Assembly (NCBI GenBank): GCA_025931335.1 | Contig: JAICNG010000027.1 | Coordinates: forward strand, 1-41,053 | From: Gemmatimonadaceae bacterium | GTDB lineage: Bacteria > Gemmatimonadota > Gemmatimonadetes > Gemmatimonadales > Gemmatimonadaceae | DNA length: 41,053 nt | Direction of reading: 5' to 3' | Shown here: piece by piece, positions 7,769-15,174 of the stretch | Layout: each line of letters starts with the position of its first letter | How positions within the stretch are numbered: the stretch's first letter is position 1 | Made by a program: the position numbers and the translations under genes | The notes under the pieces: model-generated | What the model was told of the DNA's origin: nothing | The model's database searches: none | Seen by the model: the letters and a program-made list of their open reading frames with translations, nothing else

Positions 7769-9802
7769 TCACGGCGAGCTCGGCGCCGCCTCCGCCACAC
7801 TCTCCTTGGGCGTGTACCGCTCGAACCACGACCTCAGGTAGAGCTGCGTTCGCATGAAGTTCGACGGCTTGGACGACGTGCCGTGGTACTCCTCGTTGAA
7901 CCGCACCATCGCCGTCGGCACCTTCCGGTACTTCAGCGCCTGATAATACTCCTCGGTTTGCGAGATCGGCGTGCGCAAGTCGAGCACGCCCGTCATCAGC
8001 ATCGTCGGCGTCTTCACGTTGCCGACGTACATGAGTGGGGAGAGCTTGAGATAGAGCGACGGGTCTTCCCAGGGGGGGTTCGGAAAGCGGTTGTAGCCCC
8101 AAAGGTTGATGTCCGTCGTGCCGGCGAAGCTGAGCCAGTTCGTCACCGGGCAGTTCGCCGATGCCGCGGCGAACCGGTCGGTGTGGCCGACGATCCACGA
8201 CGTGAGCACGCCGCCGCCACTGCATCCGTACACGAACAGCTTCTTCGCGTCGACGTACCCGCGACCGAGGACGGTGTCGACCGCGGCCATGAGGTCGTCG
8301 TAGTCCTTGCTCGGGTAGGCGTGCTTGATGGCGTTGCCGAACGCGCTGCCGTAGCCGGTGCTGCCGCGCGGATTGGTGTAGAGCACGACATAGCCGTTGG
8401 CGGCATGCTCCTGCCATCCGAAATTGAATCCGACGTTGTACATCGCGTGCGGCCCGCCGTGGATGACGAGCATCATCGGGTACTTCCGGGCGGGATCGAA
8501 GTCGGGTGGCTTCACGATCCACCCCTGCACGCGGAAGTCGTCGACCGACTTCACCCACACCTCGTCGACGCTGCCTAACGTCTTCCCCGCGAGGACGTCG
8601 CTGTTGACGCTCGTGAGCGTCCGCACCGTGCCGGGCGTCTTGAGCGCGAACGCGACCACGTCGGCGGGCGACTGGAAGCTGCTGCGCAGCCCGACGGCGG
8701 CGGCGCCGCGGATGTCCGTGACCGAGAGCATGTGCGTACCCGTCGTCACCGCGCGAGGCTCACCACGCAGCGGGGCGAACCACAGGTTGCGCGAGCCCCT
8801 GTCGTCGATCGTGAAGTAGATGCCCGAGCCGTCCGGAGCCCATCGCAGCTGCTGGGGGCTGCGGTCGAGCGAGGCGGTGAGAGCGCGTGAGCTCGACCCG
8901 TCGGCGTTCATCACGTACAGCGTTGCATCGCGCCACGTGTCGTCGCTCCAGTCGAAGCCGGTGTACGCGATGAGCCGGCCATCGGGGGAGGGCACCGGAT
9001 TGCCGTCGGGGCCTTTCCGCGTGGTGAGCTGCGTGACGTCACCGGACGCGACGTCGACGGCGTACACCTCGCTCTCGTTGAACTTGTAGTCGGCCTCGGC
9101 ATCGCGCAGCGCGCCGAAGACGAGCTTGCGGCCGTCGGGGGTCCAGCGCGCCGGGCCATGCTCGAAGTCGCCGCTCGTCAGGCGGCGCGGGGTTCCGGCG
9201 TCGGCCGGAACGACGAACAGGTGGCGATAGCCGTCGTCGATGTAGCCCTGCCGATCGAGTCGATAGCGGAAACGTGTCACGACGCGCGGCGGCTCCGTCC
9301 ACTTCGCGCCCTTCGGAGCGGCGGGCATGCCGATGTCCCATTTCTCCCTGGCGAGCACGAGCATCCGGAAGGCGAGAGATTTCCCATCGGGCGACCACTC
9401 GAGGTCGGACGGCGACTCGGTGACGCGCGTGAGCTGCGTCGTGCCGCCCTCGGCATCCATCCACCGAACGAAGAGCTGCGTGCCGCTGGGCTCGCCCTTC
9501 GCCAGGTACGCGAGACGCGTTCCGTCGGGTGACCACTTCGGGCTCGACCCGTTGACGAGGAAGCGATTGCGGGAGCCGTCGGCGTTCATGATCCACAGCG
9601 ACGATTCCCACCGGTCGTTGAGCTTGTCCACCCAGCGCCGGGTGTAGACGATCTGGCGTCCGTCGGGGGCGAGCTGTGGATCGGCGACGTCCTCCCATTC
9701 CAGATAGTCCGCGAGGACGAGGCGCTTGTCCGGCGTCTGCGCGGCGGGCGGTGCGGTGATGACGAAGAGAGCGAGGAGTGCGGTGAGACGGAGGCGAGCC
9801 AT
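7769..9802 (-). CDS. Exported S9-family (prolyl oligopeptidase-type) serine peptidase
   Basis: This 677-residue protein begins with a Sec signal peptide (MARLRLTALLALFVITAPPA, cleavage near PPAAQ). Residues ~30-400 are a beta-propeller with repeated PDG strands (LAPDGRQIVYTRRW, WSPDGTRLAYLA, WTPDGRKLVFGA). The C-terminal alpha/beta-hydrolase domain carries the nucleophile Ser528 in YGCSGGGVL, the acid Asp608 in TGVLDLRTP and the base His640 in NEEYHGTS, spaced as in acylaminoacyl-peptidases. It should cleave short peptides in the periplasm or outside the cell. The ATG at 9802 follows GGAGGGTCC; a frame-open extension to 9859 has no signal peptide start. It is divergent from the exported protein at 9924. 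One Leu is encoded by TTA within the heptamer at 8574. Confidence 0.95.
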   Translation of the reverse strand: MARLRLTALLALFVITAPPAAQTPDKRLVLADYLEWEDVADPQLAPDGRQIVYTRRWVDKLNDRWESSLWIMNADGSRNRFLVNGSSPKWSPDGTRLAYLAKGEPSGTQLFVRWMDAEGGTTQLTRVTESPSDLEWSPDGKSLAFRMLVLAREKWDIGMPAAPKGAKWTEPPRVVTRFRYRLDRQGYIDDGYRHLFVVPADAGTPRRLTSGDFEHGPARWTPDGRKLVFGALRDAEADYKFNESEVYAVDVASGDVTQLTTRKGPDGNPVPSPDGRLIAYTGFDWSDDTWRDATLYVMNADGSSSRALTASLDRSPQQLRWAPDGSGIYFTIDDRGSRNLWFAPLRGEPRAVTTGTHMLSVTDIRGAAAVGLRSSFQSPADVVAFALKTPGTVRTLTSVNSDVLAGKTLGSVDEVWVKSVDDFRVQGWIVKPPDFDPARKYPMMLVIHGGPHAMYNVGFNFGWQEHAANGYVVLYTNPRGSTGYGSAFGNAIKHAYPSKDYDDLMAAVDTVLGRGYVDAKKLFVYGCSGGGVLTSWIVGHTDRFAAASANCPVTNWLSFAGTTDINLWGYNRFPNPPWEDPSLYLKLSPLMYVGNVKTPTMLMTGVLDLRTPISQTEEYYQALKYRKVPTAMVRFNEEYHGTSSKPSNFMRTQLYLRSWFERYTPKESVAEAAPSSP

Positions 9803-9923
9803 GGACCCTCCGGACTTGAGGAGGCTCCTATTGTGGCGCGGAAGCGGGCATGGCGCCACTCCCGCTCGCGCCGCGCATCCCCGTCACAGCCATCGGGCTG
9901 CGCCCGCGATTATCATCAACGGC

Positions 9924-10934
9924 ATGCATCAAGCCTCTCGAGTGAGCCTCGCCACCGCGCTGGTGGCCCTGACCCTGACCGCGCCCGCCCGGCCGTTGGG
10001 CGCGCAGGACACGACCCGCGCGCCGCGCCCGGACAGCGCGAGCACGAACTCGGACTCGGCGACCGCGACCGCCGCACCGAAGAGCCCCCCGCCGGTGCGC
10101 CCGGCGAAGCCGAAACCGGTGTGGCCGGTGCCGGGCCCCATGCCGCTGCCCGGCTCCATTCTGCCCGATACGCGCATCGTGGCGTTCTACGGCAACCCGC
10201 TCTCGAAGCGCATGGGCATTCTCGGCGCACTGCCGCCCGAGAGAATGCTCGCGAAGCTCGATACGGTCGTGGCCGAGTGGCGCGCCGCCGATTCCCTCAC
10301 CCCGGTTCAGCCGGCGCTGCATCTGATCGCCGTCGTTGCCCAGGCGTCGGCCGGACGAGACGGGAAGTATCGCGCGCGCATGGCCGACACACTGATCGAC
10401 CGCGTCCTGAGCTGGGCGCAGACACGGAACGCGATCGTGTTCCTCGATCTTCAGGTCGGGAAGAGCACACTCCAGGAGGAGCTGCCGCGGCTGTCGAAGT
10501 ACCTGGCGCTGCCCAACGTCCACCTGGGCATTGACCCCGAGTTCTCGATGAAGCGCGGCGGCCGTCCAGGCCAGCGCATCGGCTCCTTCGACGCGGCCGA
10601 CATCAACTTCGCGACCTCGTATCTCGCCGGGCTCGTCACGCAGCACAACCTGCCGCCCAAGGTGTTCGTCGTGCACCGGTTCACGCGCCCGATGGTCACG
10701 AATTCGCGCAAGATCACGCTCGACCCGCGGGTGCAGATCGTGATGCACATGGACGGGTGGGGGTGGCCATCGCTGAAGCGGGAATCGTACCGGCGCTACA
10801 TCTACGAGGAGCCGGTGCAGTTCACGGGGTTCAAGCTGTTCTACCGGAACGACACGAAGAGCGGGCACCCGCTGATGACGCCAGCGGACATTCTCAAGCT
10901 CGAGCCGAAGCCCCTGTACATCCAATACCAGTAA
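9924..10934 (+). CDS. Exported conserved-type protein of unknown function
   Basis: This 336-residue protein has a signal peptide (MHQASRVSLATALVALTLTA, cleavage after PLGA-Q) followed by a low-complexity Ser/Thr/Pro-rich linker to about residue 75. The remaining globular part contains TRIVAFYGNPLSKRMGILG, a helix ERMLAKLDTVVAEWRAAD, the strand-loop NVHLGIDPEFSM and PPKVFVVHRFTRPM, then QIVMHMDGWGWPS. Alternating strands and helices with acidic loop ends resemble a TIM-barrel glycosidase-like fold, but no catalytic signature is recognised and no function is claimed. The ATG at 9924 is chosen because it begins the signal peptide; upstream in-frame sequence overlaps the divergent peptidase gene. 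It is followed after 8 bp by the methyltransferase-like gene, so the two may be co-transcribed. Confidence 0.8.
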   Translation: MHQASRVSLATALVALTLTAPARPLGAQDTTRAPRPDSASTNSDSATATAAPKSPPPVRPAKPKPVWPVPGPMPLPGSILPDTRIVAFYGNPLSKRMGILGALPPERMLAKLDTVVAEWRAADSLTPVQPALHLIAVVAQASAGRDGKYRARMADTLIDRVLSWAQTRNAIVFLDLQVGKSTLQEELPRLSKYLALPNVHLGIDPEFSMKRGGRPGQRIGSFDAADINFATSYLAGLVTQHNLPPKVFVVHRFTRPMVTNSRKITLDPRVQIVMHMDGWGWPSLKRESYRRYIYEEPVQFTGFKLFYRNDTKSGHPLMTPADILKLEPKPLYIQYQ

Positions 10935-10942
10935 CCGAGCCC

Positions 10943-11467
10943 GTGCGCCGGTTGCTCGTCGTCTTTCGCCACCTGCTCGCGATACTCGTGCTGCCGGTGG
11001 TGATGGCGGTCATCGTTCCGCGCTGGCTGCTCACCCGCTACAGTGTCATCGATTCGCGCTGGAGCCCCGACTCCGCGCTCGCGTGGCCCGTGCGCGGGCT
11101 CGGCGGCGTGGTGCTCGTCGCCGGGATTCTGCTATTCTCGTGGTGCGTGCTGCTCTTCGCCCGCGTGGGCCGCGGCACGTTGGCGCCCTGGGATCCCACG
11201 CAGCACCTCGTGGCCGTCGGGCCGTATCGCTACCTGCGGAATCCCATGATCAGCGGCGTCGCGGCCGTGCTCACCGGCTTGGCGATGCTCACGGGGTCGT
11301 GGGTGCTCGCCCTGTGGCTCGTCACGTTCATTGCCGTCAACTCCGCGTACTTCGTTCTCGTGGAGGAGCCGGGGCTCGAGCGTCGCTTTGGCGAGCCCTA
11401 CCGGGACTACAAGGCGCGCGTGCCGCGCTGGATTCCCCGGCGCCCCTCCGCGCCTGAGGCACGTTAG
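10943..11467 (+). CDS. Isoprenylcysteine carboxyl methyltransferase-like membrane protein
   Basis: This 174-residue protein has four to five hydrophobic segments (LLAILVLPVVMAVIVPRWLL, VRGLGGVVLVAGILLFSWCV, MISGVAAVLTGLAMLTGSWV, LALWLVTFIAVNSAYFVLV). The motif VGPYRYLRNPM followed by EEPGLERRFGEPYRDYKARV is the SAM-binding signature of the ICMT/phospholipid methyltransferase (PEMT) family. The bacterial members methylate unknown, probably lipid-like, substrates in the membrane. The start is taken as GTG at 10943, eight bases after the previous stop; the longer reading frame overlaps the upstream gene heavily. The stop TAG lies inside the heptamer CGTTAGG at 11462. Confidence 0.88.
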   Translation: MRRLLVVFRHLLAILVLPVVMAVIVPRWLLTRYSVIDSRWSPDSALAWPVRGLGGVVLVAGILLFSWCVLLFARVGRGTLAPWDPTQHLVAVGPYRYLRNPMISGVAAVLTGLAMLTGSWVLALWLVTFIAVNSAYFVLVEEPGLERRFGEPYRDYKARVPRWIPRRPSAPEAR

Positions 11468-11479
11468 GCGCGCCTTCGC

Positions 11480-11899
11480 TCACCGCTTCGCGCCGCGCAT
11501 GGACGCCAGGGCCACCTGCTGTTCCTGCGTCAGCGAGTTCTTGATGCGAACGAGCAGCCCCATGTGCGCGCGCTTGATCTCCCGCTCGATCCCGAGCACC
11601 CGGTCCACCTGTGTGAGCGTTTGTGCCTCATCCACGCGCGCGCCCTGTACCAGTTCGGTCAGCTTCTGTGCCTCGTCCTGCATCTTCCATTGCAGCTCGA
11701 CGACCTTGAGCTGGAAGTCACGAATTCCCTCGGTGATCGATGTGCGCTGCTCCGGCGTGAGCCGAATGGCGCTCTGGTGCTGCATCACCAGCTCCGGGGG
11801 AAAGAGATGCTTGGCGAACTCGGGCTCCGGCTCCTGCGCCGCGAGCATCGGTGTCGCGGCGAGCAGCAGCAGAATCGCGAAACGACACGAGCCGATCAT
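11480..11899 (-). CDS. Spy/CpxP-like periplasmic protein (LTxxQ)
   Basis: This 139-residue protein starts with a signal peptide (MIGSCRFAILLLLAATPMLAA). The mature part is almost wholly helical and carries two LTxxQ-type motifs, RLTPEQRTSITEGI and NSLTQEQQVALASM, the mark of the Spy/CpxP/CnrX family of periplasmic chaperones and metal-stress sensors. The ATG at 11899 is preceded by GGATACTCCC-type sequence with weak ribosome pairing, but it is the only start that gives a signal peptide. It lies 11 bp after the stop of the membrane protein at 11911 and is the third gene of a sigma-factor operon. By analogy with Cnr/Zra systems it could sense envelope stress and pass it to that sigma factor; this is inference. 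Confidence 0.85.
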   Translation of the reverse strand: MIGSCRFAILLLLAATPMLAAQEPEPEFAKHLFPPELVMQHQSAIRLTPEQRTSITEGIRDFQLKVVELQWKMQDEAQKLTELVQGARVDEAQTLTQVDRVLGIEREIKRAHMGLLVRIKNSLTQEQQVALASMRGAKR

Positions 11900-11910
11900 G
11901 GGAGTATCCT

Positions 11911-12273
11911 CTAGGATTGTGTGGATTCCGGCGCGGACGAGCGCCCGCGCGGGTCGATCGGTGCGAACGTCTCGGGCGAGCCCAGCGCCGGCACGGATCG
12001 CAGCAGCTCGCGCCCCGGCGTGACGAGGAGAAAATCGGTGGGAGACCGCCACGCGGCGGCGCCGAGATAGACTTCATGCGCCAGATGGGGTGGGGTCGCA
12101 TCGGGCCGGGCGAGGACCAGCGCGATCAGAACGATCGCCGCCGCGACGACGAGTCGTGGTGACCAGCTCCAACGTGCGCCCGCGGACGGTGCGCGAAAGG
12201 CAGGGACGTCACCTCGATCCTCGGCTTTCAGTTGCGCGAAGCGATCCCGCAGCTCGCGGTCGTCGTCACTCAT
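11911..12273 (-). CDS. Single-pass membrane protein, putative anti-sigma factor
   Basis: This 120-residue protein has a charged N-terminal domain (MSDDDRELRDRFAQLKAEDR), one transmembrane helix (LVVAAAIVLIALVLA, about 42-56) and a periplasmic tail of ~60 residues. No zinc-finger HxxxCxxC is present. The position, not the sequence, suggests an anti-sigma role: its ATG overlaps the stop of the ECF sigma gene by four bases, and the next gene encodes a Spy/CpxP-like periplasmic protein. This order matches known sigma / membrane anti-sigma / periplasmic sensor sets. The short N-terminal domain would then bind the sigma factor. Confidence 0.78.
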   Translation of the reverse strand: MSDDDRELRDRFAQLKAEDRGDVPAFRAPSAGARWSWSPRLVVAAAIVLIALVLARPDATPPHLAHEVYLGAAAWRSPTDFLLVTPGRELLRSVPALGSPETFAPIDPRGRSSAPESTQS

Positions 12274-12779
12274 CGGTCGTCCTCCACCGTCAGCATTTCG
12301 CGCAGCCGCTGTTTGCCGCGCTCGTAGTGCGTGCGCGCCGTGCCGACCGAGATTCCGAGCACGGCGGCGGCCTCGACGATCGTCAGGTCCTGATAGAACA
12401 CGAGGTGCAACAGTTGCCGCTGGCGCTCGGTCACCCGTGCCAGGGCGGCGAGGAGCCGCTCCGACGACTCCGAATGCGTGACGAGCGCCGCCGGATCAGG
12501 AGAGGGGTCGGCGGGATCGATCGTGCGCGATCGAAAGCGCCCGACCGCGCGCCAGCGGCGGTGCTCCGCCGCGGTGCGCCGAATGACCCCGAACAGCCAG
12601 GTCTTGAAGCTCGACCTGGAGCCGAAGGCCGCCCGCCCATCCAGCACCTTGAGATAGCTGGTTTGCAGCACGTCTTCCGCCTCACTGCGCTCGCGTCCGC
12701 AGCACGCCAGCGCCCAGGCGAAGGAGTCGGCGTGGTGCTGCTCGAGCTTCGCTTCGACGTCAGCACGCGCGATCTCCAA
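12270..12779 (-). CDS. ECF-type RNA polymerase sigma factor
   Basis: About 169 residues with sigma2 (DSFAWALACCGRERSEAEDVLQTSYLKVLDG, then FKTWLFGVIRRTAAEHRR) and sigma4 (LARVTERQRQLLHLVFYQDL, helix-turn-helix VEAAAVLGISVGTARTHYERGKQRLREML). The two are joined by a ~40-residue linker, as in ECF factors. No ATG lies near the sigma2 start; TTG at 12779 is preferred, with GGGAG nine bases upstream. TTG at 12815 or an ATG at 12941 are alternatives, but the latter would overlap the divergent small gene at 12927. It is the first gene of the operon with the putative anti-sigma and Spy-like genes. It is a different ECF subgroup from the sigma at 40201. Confidence 0.9.
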   Translation of the reverse strand: MEIARADVEAKLEQHHADSFAWALACCGRERSEAEDVLQTSYLKVLDGRAAFGSRSSFKTWLFGVIRRTAAEHRRWRAVGRFRSRTIDPADPSPDPAALVTHSESSERLLAALARVTERQRQLLHLVFYQDLTIVEAAAVLGISVGTARTHYERGKQRLREMLTVEDDR

Positions 12780-12926
12780 GGTCCTTTTCTCCCAGGCCCG
12801 GGTGCGTTCTGGCAATGAGTGCGTGGGCCGGCTGACCCATATGACGGAAGCGAACCCGAAACGTCGTCTGGCGAGCGGGGCGTCCAGCGCTAAAATTCCC
12901 CGCGGATCGATCCCGGGGAGGAATCC

Positions 12927-13109
12927 ATGAAGCGCAAGCATCGACCAGTCATCCCGAAATTCGGCCGCGGCCCCAGTGGGAAGCCTGAGCGCCCGCGTCT
13001 GGACGGGGACGTGCAGTCCCCGTCACCTGTGAAGCCGGCCGTGCAGCCGCGAGTGCCGACGATCAAGCCGCACTCCACCTCGATGAAGTCGGGCCGCCGG
13101 GGATCATAG
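12927..13109 (+). CDS. Small basic Pro-rich protein (60 aa)
   Basis: A 60-residue product begins MKRKHRPVIPKFGRGPSG and ends with a KSGRRGS tail. It is rich in Lys, Arg and Pro, lacks hydrophobic segments and cysteines, and contains PTIKPHSTSMKSGRRG near its end. Support for a real gene is the strong ribosome site GGGGAGGAATCC directly before the ATG, a TAAAAT -10-like box at 12891-12896, and its position in a divergent gap. It is not recognised; nucleic-acid binding would fit the charge but is a guess. Confidence 0.55.
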   Translation: MKRKHRPVIPKFGRGPSGKPERPRLDGDVQSPSPVKPAVQPRVPTIKPHSTSMKSGRRGS

Positions 13110-13177
13110 AAGCGCGATCCTCGGGCCATCGGATGCGGGCGTAGACGATCACGCTCGTTTCCGATAAGCTAGCGGCA

Positions 13178-13759
13178 ATGGATTCGGCCCTTCGGGACCA
13201 GCTCCTGCGCATGGACGCGCGCGATCAGACGGTCCGCGCGGAGCTCGCCGCCGACGGCTCGCTCTTCAAGGGGTACCACCCTCGCATGGAAGCGGTGCAC
13301 CGGGAAAATGCGGCGCGCCTGCGTGAGATCATCCTGCGCGTGGGGTGGCCCGGGGAAAAGCTGGTGGGGAAAGAGGGTGCGCACGCGGCATGGCGCATCG
13401 CGCAGCATTCGATCGGCGAGCCCGCCTTCATGCGCGCCTGTCGCGGCCTGCTCGACGAGGCGTCCCGCCGCGGTGACGCGCCGCGGTGGCAGTTCGCGAT
13501 GATGGACGATCGCATTCGCGCCTTCGAAGGCGTTCCTCAGCGGTACGGCTCCCAGCTGCGCGAGACCGTCAACGGGCTCGCGCCCTATCCTCTCGAGGAC
13601 GTGTCGCAGGTGGAGCAATGGCGCCGCGAAGTCGGCCTGCCCTCGCTCGGCGAGCTGCTCTCCGGAATTCGCGAGACCCCGCCGCCGACCGCCGACGAGA
13701 TCGCCGAGCACGATGCCGCCGAGCTCGGGTGGCGTCGAAAGGTGGGGTGGATTCGCTGA
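13178..13759 (+). CDS. DUF6624-like protein
   Basis: This 193-residue soluble protein matches the DUF6624 pattern as remembered: N-terminal LLRMDARDQTVRAEL, the segment NAARLREIILRVGWPGEKLVGKEGAHAAWRIAQHS, the helix FMRACRGLLDEASRRGDAP and the stretch DDRIRAFEGVPQRYGSQLR. The function of the family is unknown. No signal peptide is seen. The ATG at 13178 follows GATAAGCTAGCGGCA, a poor ribosome site, but coding begins immediately. The gene is convergent with the SRPBCC gene at 13763, with only three bases between stops. No partner genes suggest a role. Confidence 0.82.
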   Translation: MDSALRDQLLRMDARDQTVRAELAADGSLFKGYHPRMEAVHRENAARLREIILRVGWPGEKLVGKEGAHAAWRIAQHSIGEPAFMRACRGLLDEASRRGDAPRWQFAMMDDRIRAFEGVPQRYGSQLRETVNGLAPYPLEDVSQVEQWRREVGLPSLGELLSGIRETPPPTADEIAEHDAAELGWRRKVGWIR

Positions 13760-13762
13760 GGC

Positions 13763-14317
13763 TCACCACCCCTGCTTGTCGACGTACTCCGTCGTGGTGC
13801 TCTTCGGCATCATGAACATGAAGGCGCCATACATGGCGTACATCACCTTCGCCTTCATGGGGAGATCGCCTGTCTCCAGCTCGTGCTTGAGGAGAGCGAG
13901 AATCTCCCTCCACCCCGCGGCGACCTTCTCTGGCGCCTTGTGCGCGGCGGTCCAACCCGAGTGCGTGATGGTCACGCGGCAGCCGCCGGCCTCTTCGGCG
14001 AGCTCCCAGGTCACGAGCGTGAACGGCGAGACGCTCGTCGTGAACATGTACGTGTGTGAGAACCTGCGGGGCGGCTCGACCGACACGACCTCACCGACGA
14101 TGAAGACGCGCTTCTTGTCGGGACTGTAGTAGCGAAGGCGGCTGCCCGGCTTGAGATCGGTCTCGAGCACCGTGTTGTAGAGCGATCGCTGGATGCGTCC
14201 CGTCTTGGTGATCTCGTCCCAGACGCGCTGCACCGGCACGTCGATGTGAATCGAGACGACGTGATCGGGCAATGGCGTGGCGGGTGACGCGGGCTTCGAT
14301 CCGGATGCGGTCGTCAT
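13763..14317 (-). CDS. SRPBCC-family protein
   Basis: This 184-residue protein has one SRPBCC domain: HVVSIHIDVPVQRVWDEITK, SLYNTVLETDLKPGSRLRYY, FIVGEVVSVEPPRRFSHTYM and the helix APEKVAAGWREILALLKHEL. It ends in an extra ~30 residues (MKAKVMYAMYGAFMFMMPKS) that are unusually rich in Met and Phe and could form an amphipathic or membrane-touching helix. The ATG at 14317 overlaps the stop of the ArsR gene (ATGA), so the longer frame to 14629 is rejected. The pair repeats the ArsR-then-SRPBCC plan seen at 457-1271, though the two sets are not close in sequence. Confidence 0.9.
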   Translation of the reverse strand: MTTASGSKPASPATPLPDHVVSIHIDVPVQRVWDEITKTGRIQRSLYNTVLETDLKPGSRLRYYSPDKKRVFIVGEVVSVEPPRRFSHTYMFTTSVSPFTLVTWELAEEAGGCRVTITHSGWTAAHKAPEKVAAGWREILALLKHELETGDLPMKAKVMYAMYGAFMFMMPKSTTTEYVDKQGW

Positions 14318-14664
14318 GCGCGCTCCTCGCGCGGTGGGGATTCCAGCTCGTCTCGCAGGCTGACCAGCGCCTCGGTCCACGGTCTCATGTATCGCGACAC
14401 CCATCGGTCGGCGATGCGCTGAATGGGAGTCGGGTTCAGATAGTTGTATCGCTGCCGTCCAACGCGTCGCGGAATGACCAGCTCGGCGTCCTCGAGCACA
14501 CGCAGGTGCTGCATCACCGCGAAGCGCGTGAGCCGTGGAAATCGCTCGGCGAGCGCCGACGTCGTCTGCGGCCCGTCGCGGAGCTGGTCGAGTATTGCCC
14601 GCCGTAAGGGGCTGGCCAAGGCCTTCCACACGGGATCGAGATCGTCACGCCGTCGCGCCACCAT
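14314..14664 (-). CDS. ArsR-family transcriptional regulator
   Basis: About 116 residues with the ArsR winged-helix: WKALASPLRRAILDQLRDGP, the recognition helix RLTRFAVMQHLRVLEDA and the wing ELVIPRRVGRQRYNYLNPTP. The C-terminal part (IADRWVSRYMRPWTEAL) is typical of the ArsR-SRPBCC group; the classical metal site is absent. Three ATGs are possible (14682, 14673, 14664). The last is chosen because GGAG lies five bases before it and because the first lies inside the palindrome at 14681-14700. Its stop overlaps the start of the SRPBCC gene. Autoregulation from the adjacent palindrome is inferred. Confidence 0.9.
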   Translation of the reverse strand: MVARRRDDLDPVWKALASPLRRAILDQLRDGPQTTSALAERFPRLTRFAVMQHLRVLEDAELVIPRRVGRQRYNYLNPTPIQRIADRWVSRYMRPWTEALVSLRDELESPPREERA

Positions 14665-14680
14665 GCTCTCCATCTTGCAC

Positions 14681-14700
14681 ATGTGATAATAATATCACAT
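14681..14700. promoter_or_regulatory. Perfect palindromic operator
   Basis: ATGTGATA at 14681-14688 is exactly inverted as TATCACAT at 14693-14700 with a 4-bp ATAA centre. It is the most A+T-rich spot nearby and lies between the ArsR start and the divergent membrane-protein gene at 14750. It is the likely binding site of the ArsR at 14314 and could control both directions. Confidence 0.72.
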
Positions 14701-14749
14701 ATTCGCCGCGTCAACGGCGGATGACGGCGACTCCAACTGGAGGTGCACC

Positions 14750-15160
14750 ATGGGCATGGGACGGATGATCCTCGCGGTGTTGGCCGGGGCGGCGATGTGG
14801 GCCGCGCTTTGGGTGGGTGGGACGATGGGGGCAGCGGCGGCGTTTCCGTCGGCGCTTCCCCAGGGCCAACCGGTGACGAATGCCGCCGTTCTAGCCGCCC
14901 TGATCGCCTACAGTGTGATCCTGTCGGTGCTCGCCGGGTACGTGACGGCCGCGGTTGCCTCGAAGAACCCGATGCCCGCGGTGTGGGGGCTGGCCGTACT
15001 GCAGCTCATCCTCGGCATTGGGATCGAGGCGTCGGCGTGGAGCATGACGCCAGTGTGGTATCACCTCGTTTTCCTCGTCCTCCTCGTCCCGGCGACAGTG
15101 TACGGAGGGCGGGTGCGCGTTAGGCAGCGTCCGACACACGCGGCAGCGTCCGTGGCCTGA
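14750..15160 (+). CDS. Small integral membrane protein
   Basis: This 136-residue protein has four hydrophobic segments: MILAVLAGAAMWAALWVGGT, AAVLAALIAYSVILSVLAGY, VWGLAVLQLILGIGIEASAW and WYHLVFLVLLVPATVYGG. No family was recognised. The ATG at 14750 follows ACTGGAGGTGCACC, a good ribosome site. It is divergent from the ArsR/SRPBCC pair with the palindrome at 14681 in between, so it may belong to the same regulon. The heptamer CGTTAGG lies at its 3' end (15118) in the GTT-AGG frame. Confidence 0.82.
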   Translation: MGMGRMILAVLAGAAMWAALWVGGTMGAAAAFPSALPQGQPVTNAAVLAALIAYSVILSVLAGYVTAAVASKNPMPAVWGLAVLQLILGIGIEASAWSMTPVWYHLVFLVLLVPATVYGGRVRVRQRPTHAAASVA

Positions 15161-15174
15161 GCACGGCGCCGCGG

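Noticed and set aside
12780-12941. N-terminal extension of the ECF sigma factor up to an ATG at 12941
   Set aside because: The added residues do not resemble sigma factors and would overlap the divergent small gene with its strong ribosome site.
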